Below are positions 54,911-64,000 of a stretch of 64,000 nt of DNA, piece by piece. How positions within the stretch are numbered: the first letter of the stretch is position 1; each line of letters opens with the position of its first letter. This DNA is from Taxillus chinensis. Taxonomy: Eukaryota; Streptophyta; Magnoliopsida; Santalales; Loranthaceae. The position numbers and the translations under genes are program-made. The DNA lies in NCBI GenBank assembly GCA_023512835.1, contig CM042088.1, positions 9,540,078-9,604,077 of the forward strand. The letters are read 5' to 3'. The notes beneath the pieces were generated by a model that worked only from the letters and a program-made list of their open reading frames with translations, was not told where the DNA came from and searched no databases.

Positions 54911-56250
54911 GTAAAGACTTATGTTGGAGGTGGCTGCTCTTGTTCTTACACCAATAGTAGGATCACCAATCACTTGATCTGAGGGATGGTTTCGAGTCCA
55001 TCTATCATTCTGTGCATGTGTTGAATGATCTTGAACAATTTGAAGCTCTTCCAGATTGGGTGGTTCAGTTGTATCGGCTGGTTGAGCTTCGTCCGGACTA
55101 GATGTTTCCATATTTAGAGGTATGGTTGAACTAGATGGTTCTTCAACACTATTTCTTCCAGTGTTAACTAGTCCGGACAGACTTGAAGGTGCTCCGGAAT
55201 TTTGGGTATCCGTAGGAGTATATCCGGAGCTAAATGGTAGTCCGGAGTCAGAGTCATCCGTAGCATCATCCATAAAATTTCGTTGTGTTTCACTGATGCC
55301 ACGTGGTTGGTCAAGATGTGTAACAGGAACATTCATAAACTTCGAATAATCGACGTTGCTGTCCATGACTTGCATATTAGAATTTGAAGAACTGACTTTT
55401 GACCAATCAAGATTAGCTTCATCAAAAGTCACATGGATAGATTCTTCAACTTTAAAAAGTTTTCTATTGAAGACCCGATAAGCCTTGCTATGCAGTGAGT
55501 ACCTGACAAAAATCCCATCATCAGATTTTGGTTCAAATTTATTCCGGGTCTCTTTGCCATTTATCAAGATATAGCAAGTACACCCAAAAGCTCGAAATGT
55601 GAAATTGAAGGTTTTCGTCCTCTCCACATCTCATAGGGTGTTTTCATGGTAGATTTATTTATTAGAGTTCTGTTCGAACATAGCAGGCGGTGGACACGAC
55701 TTCAGCCCATAGGCGAGAGGAAGTGTTACCCCTGCTAACATGGATCTACCAGCTTCAACTAAAGTACGATTCTTGCGCTCGACTACCCCATTTTGTTGTG
55801 GGGTTCCGGGAGCAGAGAAGTCATGTTGTATGCCCTGTTCAGAACAATATGATCTCATTTCTGAAAAATCAAATTCCGTACCATGATCACTCCTGATGCA
55901 TTTAATGCTCGGTCCTTGTGAGTTGCTTATCCAGTTGAAGAGATCTACTAGATGCTCAAAAGTTTGATCCTTTGATTTCAGGAACATCACCCATGTGTAT
56001 CTCGGTGAAATCATCGATAACCACAAGGGTATATCTTGCACCAGCTAGTGATGGAACCGATATAGGACCACAGAGGTCCATATGAAGAAGTTGTAGAGGA
56101 GCGATTATTGAGTTAACCGATTTGCTCTTAAAGCCGTGTTTGGTCTGTTTGCCAAGTTGGCATTCTCGACAGAGAGAGTCTCTTGGAGAACTTGAGTTTG
56201 GGTAGACCAGGTGACAAGATCAAGTGACGCTAATTTAGACAAAGTCTTAA
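54911..56250 (-). pseudogene. C3 integrase
   Basis: Zinc region remnant near 56170-56200 (RECQLGKQT-like, frame-broken). Core frame 56041-55655 with IRSDHGTEF (second Asp) and GTPQQNGVVERKN (Glu). After a frameshift near 55640 the C-terminal region starts ([22 protein letters not shown]) followed by a long acidic/Ser-rich linker to RT (55400-54950). The first Asp is in a short shifted stretch near 56020. Confidence 0.85.
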
Positions 56251-56740
56251 AGTTTAAATGTGCGCATCGCTTGTGCCATAGCCAACTATCTTCATCCGAT
56301 GCTTTCGTGAGGAAGCATACAGGGTCGAAGAATTATTTCTTAAGACCACCGAGTATATGTCCCCATCTCTTGATCCGGATAACTTAACATCTCCAGGATA
56401 AGTTTTCTCTTCTTGTACAGGTGTTGGACAAAAAGGAAACAAGAAATCCTTTGTCACATACATTACCGACACTTAGCAAATTATGCTTTAAACCTTCGAC
56501 TAGTGCAACTTTAGTGATTGATACACGGCCGTTAGTTAAAGTGCCATACCCGATAGTCTTACCTTTGTTGTTGTCGCCATATGAAACGGATGGACCTTGT
56601 TTATCATTAACTTCTACAAGCAGAGTCTGATCACCCGTCATATGTCCGGAGCATCCACTATCAAGGATCCACTTGCTTTTATTGATCTTTAACTTCAAGT
56701 GATCCGGAAATGCATTCCAGAGATGCTCCTGAAAGACAAC
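56251..56740 (-). pseudogene. C3 aspartic protease and gag-pre-integrase segment
   Basis: WILDSGCSGHMTGD (56670-56628) carries the catalytic Asp-Ser-Gly; VEGLKHNLLSV follows. A frameshift near 56430 moves to a frame with RDGDIYSVVLRN and a degraded gag-pre-integrase HH region. Confidence 0.87.
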
Positions 56741-59046
56741 AGTTTACACTTTTGGTGCCCAAACTTGTTTCGGGCGATTAGAGAGAGCGATAGTATTGTC
56801 AACATTTACGGATTTGATTTTGCTAGGACTCTTAGCTTTCCAAGTTGACATTAACTTGTTAGTTTCAACTGCTTCTTTTATTTGGGTTTTCTTTGGAGAG
56901 ACACTCCTTTTAGATTTAGATTTTGTTTTGCTCGAAGAACCCCTTTTATAAAACTAATCTTTATTGGATTGAAATTGATTACAAAGCCAGCTATCAGATA
57001 GACTCCAACATTCATAGTGATAATGACCCATTTCCCTACAGATGGAACAGACACTATAATGTGAAGTACAAACAGGGGATACAAGTCTCTTAGATTTTAC
57101 AGACTTTCTACTCTGTTCCCTGTGGCCTAATCCATTGCGTTTGGGTGACGCGCTCTTGGCCCTAAATGCGTCAGCCTTAGCCTTGTCTTTCTTTTTGGGT
57201 GCTACAGTTTTGGCTTTAACTGCAGCAGCCTTCCCTTCATCTTTAGTTACGGGTGCTACTGGTTCGAGAAGTGCAGTAACAGCCTCGACTCCACAGTCAT
57301 AAACTATGGTGCCACCTGAAATGAAACCATCCAACGGTTTAGATGTACTAACAGGATATAAATTGGTTAGTTTAGGAGTGAAATCCGGAGGACACTCAGT
57401 AGCTTGAGCTATGGAAGTTGATGGTTCAGAACCTAGGCCAGGTTTGACTCGGATGTCGTCAGGATCAGTCCTAAAGGTAGAGGCTATTTTCCCGGATTTT
57501 AGCCACTTACGATTTATTTCCTTTTCCTGTTCCAGTTCATTTTCAGGTCTTTTTACTATAACTTTTAGGCCTGAGAGATTGGTATTTAACAAATGATTTT
57601 CAGCTCTTAGATCGTGATACCAAGCTTCTTTTCCTCTGAAGTCAGTGATGTCCTTTTCGAGTCTATTAATAGTAAATTCAAGATGTTTATTCTGACTTTC
57701 CATATCTTTGTACATTTGAGTAATTATTAGTCTCTCATTCTTTTCATGATCACATGTAGTAGTAAGAGATTCTAATTTACTCAGGGAGCTCGAAGATAGA
57801 AGGTACCTCGGTATTTGCCATGAGGCAGACGTTCGGCTTAGTGGTCGGCTCATCATCCGAGGATTCCTCCTCTTCTTCCGAGCCACTCATGTATTTTGTC
57901 ACGAGCGCCTTCCTCTTGCTCTTGCTATTGTCTGAGGTGGAGCGGCGAGGAGTTACCTTGTCACTTTTCTCGGCCACTTTTGATTTGGACCTGCATTCCT
58001 TGGCCCAGTGACCGGTTTTCCCACAGTTGAAGTATTCCTGGGAACTGGACTCCGGTCGCTCCTTCCTTTGGAACGATGATGATGAGCGTCTTCTGAACCC
58101 TTTTCTGCTTTTCCGTAGGAATCGCTCAAAGGATTTGACAAGAAGGGCTATCTCCTCCTCCTCGTCGAAATCGAAATTCTCGGACACGTCCGTATCATCA
58201 TTCCTCGGTATGTTTAGACATTCGTAGCTTTGAGAGCTACCCCCTTTTCTTTCCGAGCTATTTTCTCATCCCCGTCGAGTACTTAAACCTGACTTCGTGA
58301 GTCCGCAGCTCTCCATACAGTTCTTCAAGGGGAACATACTGCCAGTTTTTGTCTGATTGCATCTGGAGTTGTTTGGAATAGTAGCGATCCAACAAGGAGC
58401 GAAAGAACTTGTCATTGATCTGGGATTGAGAATAGTGCTCATTGACAGTCTTTAGCTCAAGATTGAGCTTGCCGAATCTCCAATAGATGCTTTCGAGTGA
58501 TTCGCCCGGTTTATGATTAAAACTCTCAAAGTTCTGTCTGAGAGTGCAGATCACATTCTGCATCTGGGACTGACTCCCCTCATAGAGGATTGTCAGTTTG
58601 TCCCAAACAGCTTTTCTTGTCGTGCGGCCCTGGACGTCCGTGGAAGCCTCGGAATCCAAAGACGATGTAACATAAGCCAGAGCCTTTTCACTAGCGCACT
58701 GCCAGGCTCTTTCATCGTTGGTAAGTTCAGTATCTGTCTTTGGCCTCCTAACTCCATGTTCTCCGATAGTCATCGGAATTGGAATCTCCTGATGAAGACA
58801 CGGCCACATAAGATGATCATGGCATACCATAAACATCTTCATGCGAGCTTTCCATTGGGAGAAAAGCTCAGGTGTGAATTTGGGCGGTTTCGTTAAAGTA
58901 AAGCCAGAACTCCGTTGTTGAGAAGCGGCGGCAGCAGCAGGTTGAGGTGGGTCGACATTTTCACTGCTGCTTCGATTCGGGATGGGCTCCTGTGCACCTC
59001 CGGAGTTAAGGCGAGTGTTGAATAGCATACTGCTTTCTTCGGCCAT
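56741..59046 (-). pseudogene. C3 gag with coiled coil and two zinc-knuckle sites
   Basis: Start MAEESSMLFN at 59046. Capsid frame to 58258, where a 1-bp shift ends it. Next frame: Arg-rich segment and first knuckle, in which the lead Cys is lost (YFNCGKTGHWAKEC against CYNC in C2). Another shift near 57785, then coiled coil (57770-57530), basic Lys/Ala segment (57250-57120) and a good second knuckle CSICREMGHYHYEC (about 57065-57020). Two frameshifts make it non-functional as read. Confidence 0.87.
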
Positions 59047-59094
59047 TTCTGAGATTGAAAGAGTGGGATCTCTACTTAGAACAAAATAGAACTT

Positions 59095-59106
59095 GCTCTG
59101 ATACCA
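59095..59106 (-). promoter_or_regulatory. C3 primer-binding site
   Basis: On minus TGGTATCAGAGC, perfect for initiator-Met tRNA, 2 bp from the LTR. Confidence 0.95.
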
Positions 59107-59108
59107 CT

Positions 59109-60121
59109 TGATGGTCCCTTGGAGCCTAAAGGGGGGGTGAATAGGCTCTTATTAAAACTCTTTGTTTCTCTCAAGACACAAACACTTATCTAGTTAAGTG
59201 ATAGAATCACTGCGGAAGATAACCAGATAGTGGAAGTATTTTGTTTTATTATCACAAGATAAATACAACAAAATAGAAGCACGACTCTCTTACACTCTGT
59301 TTACAAATGAACTCACACACTAGCCAACTTCTATCTCCAAAGATGAAAACGCTTGTGCATACACAGAATTAGTCTTTTCTTTTCTAATGCACATTCGCTT
59401 TCTCTCAATGTACAAGTATGAATATTTATACAAAACATTCCTAAGCGACAACCTTGGAACTTGTAGTTCCGGAAAGCGTTCAGCACTATTACTCCGTAGC
59501 TAATGAAGCTCGGAACCTTACTCCGTGTCAGTGGTTGCTTACTCCGTATCTATTTAGTACTGGAATCCTTAGTCCGTGTCAGCGCTTCCTTACTCCGTAT
59601 GTAACTTCCTTACTCCGGGCGAGTCTTGAAAAGTCTGATGACTTATTCCGTGTCAGCGCTTTCTTACTCCGCATGTAAGTTCCTTACTCCGTATGTAAGT
59701 TCCTTACTCCGTATGTAAGTTCCTTACTCCGTATGTAAGTTCCTTACTCCGTATGTAAATTCCTTACTCCGTATGTAAGTTCCTTACTCCGTATGTAAAT
59801 TCCTTACTCCGGGCGAGTAAGATATCCGGATTCCTTACTCCGCATCTGGTTTCCTTACTCTGCACTTATCCTTTAAGTTCTTAGTCCGTACGAATGTTCC
59901 TTATTCCGTATGTATTTGTGACTTGGTTATTTACCAAGTGTTTGACGACACTCACTCTTGTCCGGATCTGGATTATGTATCCTGTCCTTAGCTTTGCTCT
60001 CACGAGTGCATCTCTGGATTAGTAACATATCTTCTGCAATGATCAAATAAACACAAAAGATCTCAGATCAAATTACATAAGGCTTTATCAGCATTATCCA
60101 AATTCTGGGTTTGATCCAACA
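59109..60121 (-). repeat. C3 5' LTR (1013 bp)
   Basis: Matches 47493-48773 almost base for base where both exist, but lacks 248 bp equal to 47874-48121 of the 3' LTR and one 20-bp repeat unit. C2 and C4 LTRs contain the missing segment, so this is a deletion. Confidence 0.95.
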
Positions 60122-60126
60122 GATGC

Positions 60127-61265
60127 ATCGATCGAAAATTGTTGTAGTATATGTAAGGGCATAATGTTTAAGGCAGAGCCATTGTCAATAAGTACTCGAG
60201 CTATGGTGTGCTTCTTACATTTGACTGTGATGTATAGAGCTTTTCTATGTCCCTTTCCTTCCTGAGGCAGCTTGTCATCTCCAAAGCTGATGACGTTGTT
60301 CATGATGAGGTTACTCGTGAGTCCATCCACATTCGCCACTGGGATGGTTGGAGGAACATAGGCTTAGCTCAAAACCTTCATTAGTGCTTCCCGGTGAGGT
60401 TGGGAATCCATCATTAAAGAGAGCAAGGAGATACGAGCTGGTTATTGACTTAACTGATCCACAATATTATACTCGCTCTGCTTCATGAGTTTTAGAAATT
60501 CCACGCTCTCTTCTTCCGTGATCGGTGTTCCTTTCTTTGTTGCCTCCCATATTGGCTCAATGTCTTGTTCCATAGCTTTTTCTTTCCTAGCTTTGTCAGC
60601 CTCATCCGGGGCATATGCCCGGCCGCTCTTGCTTTTCTTTTCTGCTGCGGTGGCTCCTTGGACTTCTTCACAACTATAGTTCCATGGGACTGCTTTCTCC
60701 GTCCTGTAGGGGAAAGGAGCAGGAAAACCTATGGTGAGTGGTGCAATTCCATGGGGCAGTTGTGGGATTTTGGTTCTCTCCTCCCTGTCTGACACAGGAT
60801 TTGAGACATGGATAGTGAGAGGTCTTATTCCATGTGGCAGTAGCGGGGCTTCATGAGTTTTAATGTTTAAGACAAGGGGTGTTGGTATCCATGGAAATTC
60901 GTATGAATTGTCTCCTTGGATCATATGGCTTCGATTGTCCGTCTCTCCTCTTGAGAATTCGATCATCTTCTGGTCCATGAGTTCTTGCACTACCTCAGAA
61001 AACTCACTACATTTTGTGATGTCATGTCCCCGCAACATTTTGTGATAAGGGCATTGTTTCTCCCCGTCTGTTCCATTTCCTGCCTCTAGCGTGTCTTTAG
61101 CCAGTATATACCCATGTTCCTATAGCAGGGTAAACAAATATGTCTTTTCCATTTGTACTTGGGAGACCTTCTCCAGCCGTCCTTCATTCTCGATACTAGC
61201 AACATTGTTGGAGTGTTCTGAGAGAGGATTGTTGTTCACATTTGTGACTGACTCAAAATGTTGAG
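60127..61265 (-). pseudogene. G3 gag C-terminus and protease N-terminal part
   Basis: Frame 61038-60442 begins MLRGHDITKCSEFSE, a Tat gag-end motif, then a Pro/His linker. Stops near 60450 and 60365 interrupt. The protease frame 60339 onward has VLIDNGSALNIMP (60200-60165), the Asp-Asn-Gly form of the active site seen in Tat elements. It ends at the C3 insertion. Further gag fragments reach to about 61265, then similarity stops. Confidence 0.82.
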
Positions 61266-61740
61266 CAGACTAATGTCATCCCAAGTGCAGAAATATGTCG
61301 AGTAATAATTAAGAACACGGTTCTTAGATCGTCTCCCAAAGGAAAGCTTAAATTTAATCTTGTTAAAATAAATAAATAACTAGGTGGTATATGCAATGGA
61401 TGTGAAATTACTAGCCACAGACTAGATTCAAAAGTTTAGGTTTTTATTTAAAACTGTTCTACAACTTGAATTGCTGTAGAAATTAATTCACAATAAAAAG
61501 TAAATTGATCGAAGAATGAATTAAATAAACTAGATTATTAATTAAAATAAATGAAGCAAGCAATTGACAAACACGAATAAAACTAATTAAGATCAAACAT
61601 AAACTCTCACAATATAAAAACTGAATGTGATATGACACAAGAAAGAAATTAAAATAGCAGATTACAATAACTCTCAAAACGTGTAAAGAAATTGAAATAA
61701 CAGAAGTTCGAGTGGTTGTATGATTGAGGTTTTATCTATA
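61266..61740 (-). other. AT-rich stretch, possible LTR fragment
   Basis: No coding frame of value. On minus it contains CCTTTGGGAGACGATCTAAG and a ...TGCACTTGGGATGACATT ending, the kind of sequence seen at gypsy LTR/leader ends, but no TG..CA pair or PBS is visible. Assignment open. Confidence 0.3.
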
Positions 61741-62240
61741 CTCTTAAAAGAATGTTTAACCTGCTTACCCAGCTGACAATCCCTATACGAGTGTTCTTTC
61801 TCATAAACATGCTTGGGTAAGCCCTCAACCAAATCCAGAGATGCTAATTTAGACATAGTTTTAAAGTTTAAATGGCCGAATCTCTTATGCCACAACCAAC
61901 TAATGTCAGGTAAAGCTTTGGACAGAAAACAAATTGGTTCATCAGATTGAGCATTACGAAAGACCAACTTGTAGACATTACCTTGTCTATGCCCATTTAG
62001 TTTCACCTCTTTAGAGACAGGGTCCATAACTGTGCAGGTGTGTTTAGTGAACAAAACTTCATAACCTTTGTCACACAATTGACTTATGCTCAACAGGTTA
62101 TGTTTAAGACCTTGAACAATAGATACATTCTGAATGGACATAGAACCATTAGAGAGAGTACCCTTACCAACAATCTTACCCTTTTTATTGTCCCCGAAAG
62201 TCACAGATGAAGCTGTAACCTCTCTTACCTCATTCAATAA
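61741..62240 (-). pseudogene. C5: copia protease end and gag-pre-integrase fragment
   Basis: Open frame from 62237 with TFGDNKKGKIVGKG, VQGLKHNLLSISQL, then WLWHKRFGHLNFKTM and RDCQLGKQVKH (HHCC zinc site with the first Cys changed: SYRDC in place of C..C). Similar to but distinct from C3 (56740-56160). Truncated by C4 at 62241 and ended near 61741. Confidence 0.85.
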
Positions 62241-63397
62241 TGTTGGATCAAGCCCAGAATTTGGATAATGCCGATAAAGCCCTATGTAATTTGATTTGAG
62301 ATTTTTTGTGTTTTGTCTTTAATCATTGCAGAAAATATGTTATTAATCCGGAGATACACTCGTAAAAGCAAATCTAAGGACAGGATACATAATCCTGATC
62401 CGGACGAGAGTGAGTGTCGTCAAACACTTGGTAAATAACCAAGTCCCCCATACATACGGAGTAAGGAAGTACTGATGTGGAATAAGGACCCGAGTCTTTA
62501 TTCACACGGAGTAAGGAATCCGGACTACTCACTCATGTGGAGTAAGGATGTGCTAGTACGGAGTAAGCCATCCGATCCTTTAAACTCGCACAGAGTAAGA
62601 AACTCGTACGGAGTAAGGAACTTACATGCGGAGTAAGGAAGTGCTAATATGGAATAAGCACTCCGACTTTCTCATTTAGGCAGAGTAAGGAAGCGCTGAC
62701 ACGGACTAAGGATTCCAGTACCAAATAGATACGGAGTAAGCAACCACTGACACGGAGTAAGGTTCCGAGCTTCATTAGCAACGGAGTAAGGAGAATTACA
62801 CCGGACCAAGAAGATGTTACTTTAACTTATCGCATTTAAAGTTATTAGCTCGTGGTGTCCCGATGTAAGACAAACTCGTTGAGAACCTGAAGAATCTTAC
62901 ACGTGGATCACCCGGATATGTGGACACAACTTTAATTATACTTGGGAACACACAAAGGCACTTATACTCTTCAAACCCAAGATCTTGATCTCCACAAACC
63001 ACAGCAGTCAAGGCAGAGAGATTACCGAGGAATAGTTAGTGCTGAACGCATTCCGAAACTACAAGTTCCAAGGTTGTCTCTTAGGAATATTTTTATAAAT
63101 ATTCATACTTGTACATTTAAAAAAGTGCGAGTGAGCCTGAATCAACCCTTTGTATACACAAGAGTTCAAAGACATAATATAGGCTAGTGTGTGAATCCTT
63201 TTGTAAACAGAGTGTAAAAGAGTCTTGCTTCTATTTTGTTGTATTTATCTTTTGATAATAAAACAAAATACTTCCACTATCTGGTTATCTTCCGCAGTGA
63301 TTCTATCACTTAACTAGATAGGTGTTGTGTCATAAGATAATCAAAAGAGTTTCAATAAGAGCCTATTCACCCCCCTCTAGGCTCCAAGGGACCATCA
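62241..63397 (+). repeat. C4 5' LTR (1157 bp)
   Basis: TGTTGGATCAAGCCC to AAGGGACCATCA. Same family as C2 and C3, with only one or two regular 20-bp units (62595-62640) but many scattered CGGAGTAAGG words. Confidence 0.93.
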
Positions 63398-63399
63398 AG

Positions 63400-63411
63400 T
63401 GGTATCAGAGC
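63400..63411 (+). promoter_or_regulatory. C4 primer-binding site
   Basis: TGGTATCAGAGC, 2 bp after the LTR. Confidence 0.94.
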
Positions 63412-63458
63412 ACGTTCTATTTGTTCTAAGTAGAGATCCCACTCTTTCACTCTCAGCA

Positions 63459-64000
63459 ATGGCCGAAGAAAGCAGTATGTTATTCAACACTAGCCTTATC
63501 TCTGGAGGTACACAAGAGCCCATCCCGAATCGAAGTAGCAGTGAAAACGTCGACCCACCTCAACCTGCTGCTACCGCCACTCCTCAACCATGGAATTCTG
63601 GTTTTACTCTGACAAAACCGCCCAAATTCACACTTGAGCTTTTCTCCCAGTGGAAAGCTCGCATGAAGATGTTTATGGTATGCCATGACCATCTCATGTG
63701 GCCCTGTCTTCATCAGGAGATTCCAATTCCGATGACTATCGGAGAACATGGAGTTAGAAGGCCAAAGACGGATGCCGAACTTACCAACGATGAAAGAGCC
63801 TGGCAGTGCGCTAGCGAAAAGGCTCTGGCTTACGTTACATCATCTTTGGATTCCGAGGCTTTCACGGACGTCCAGGGCTGCACGACAGCAAAAGCTGTCT
63901 GGGATAAACTGACAATCCTCTATGAGGGGAGTCAGTCCCAGATGCAAAACGTGATATGTGCTCTCAGACAGAACTTTGAGAGTTTCAATCACAAACCTGG
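63459..64000 (+). CDS. C4 gag, open to window end
   Basis: Start MAEESSMLFN at 63459, aligned with C3 and C2. The frame stays open for 180 codons to the last base, including the position where C2 has TAG. WKARMKMFMVCHDH and KLTILYEG are present. C4 may be the most intact copy of this family, but only its first 1.8 kb is visible. Confidence 0.88.
   Translation, partial: MAEESSMLFNTSLISGGTQEPIPNRSSSENVDPPQPAATATPQPWNSGFTLTKPPKFTLELFSQWKARMKMFMVCHDHLMWPCLHQEIPIPMTIGEHGVRRPKTDAELTNDERAWQCASEKALAYVTSSLDSEAFTDVQGCTTAKAVWDKLTILYEGSQSQMQNVICALRQNFESFNHKP

Larger units (their letters stand above)
47488..60126 (-). mobile_element. C3: complete Sirevirus-like Ty1/copia element with target duplication
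   Basis: Element 47493-60121 (12,629 bp), flanked by the 5-bp duplication GATGC at 47488-47492 and 60122-60126, splitting the G3 protease. On minus: 5' LTR, Met-tRNA PBS, gag with two zinc-knuckle sites, PR, INT, RT, RNase H, 1.7-kb spacer, two-part env-position gene, PPT and 3' LTR. Long gag with coiled coil and a gene after pol are Sirevirus (Maximus/SIRE) traits. It is the youngest insertion with clear borders here, though not free of stops. Confidence 0.92.
38446..61265 (-). mobile_element. G3: Tat/Ogre-like element, 5' truncated, split by C3
   Basis: On minus from 61265: gag-pro, (C3 insertion 47493-60121), pro end, intron, RT/RH/aRH, integrase, 3' UTR with hairpins and tandem array, PPT, 3' LTR. 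It is collinear with G1. The 5' LTR and most of gag are missing beyond 61265. The 3' LTR lies against R3. Confidence 0.86.

Overview
This window is repeat-derived DNA from a land plant, almost certainly a flowering plant. I see no host single-copy gene with exons, no rRNA or tRNA gene and no bacterial or organellar gene. The evidence is the mix of retroelement lineages: Ty3/gypsy elements with a second RNase H and a pro/RT intron (Tat/Ogre type), Athila-type gypsy elements, chromodomain-bearing chromoviruses, and large Sirevirus-like Ty1/copia elements primed by initiator-Met tRNA. The species cannot be named from this sequence. A 500-N assembly gap lies at 25896-26395.

Layout from left to right (names are mine): G1, a Tat/Ogre-like element on + (1-7946: pro tail, intron, RT/RH/aRH, integrase, 3' UTR with hairpins and a tandem array, 3' LTR). 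R1, a chromovirus fragment on - (7947-10549), cut by G1 and itself inserted in B1. B1, a decayed Athila-type element on + (10550-16567). R2, a chromovirus with two LTRs on + (16568-25429), inserted in the LTR of B1 and followed directly by a second chromovirus leader and gag start that runs into the gap. B2, an Athila-type element on + (26396-31774). G2, a Tat fragment on - (31782-33391). C2, a truncated copia on + (33392-36752). A further Athila LTR fragment (36753-37353). R3, a chromovirus fragment on - (37354-38445). G3, a Tat/Ogre-like element on - (38446-61265), split by C3, a complete nested Sirevirus-like copia on - (47493-60121) with a 5-bp target duplication GATGC. Then an unassigned AT-rich stretch, C5 (copia fragment, -), and C4 (LTR, PBS and open gag, +) running off the right edge.

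The most interesting content is a gene downstream of pol, in the env-like position, in both B1/B2 (gypsy, Athila type) and C3 (copia). In each case an N-terminal plant-retroelement domain is followed by a coiled-coil or proline-rich linker and a C-terminal Ulp1/SENP-like (C48) cysteine-peptidase domain. All three copies keep the His-17-Asp spacing, and two of three keep Gln-6-Cys. Two unrelated retrotransposon superfamilies therefore share a possible deSUMOylase-type accessory gene. Other points of note: a phase-preserving intron in two Tat elements; a duplicated hairpin with conserved 77-bp spacing just after integrase; MSA-like (G2/M-phase MYB3R) motifs and a small two-membrane-segment ORF in the G1 LTR; a poly(A) tract at the polyadenylation site of an R2 LTR; and G-box plus palindrome plus TATA modules in three LTR families.

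Most coding regions carry frameshifts and stops and are annotated as pseudogenes. Element names and domain assignments rest on motif recognition by eye, and boundaries without a TG..CA, PBS or PPT landmark are approximate.
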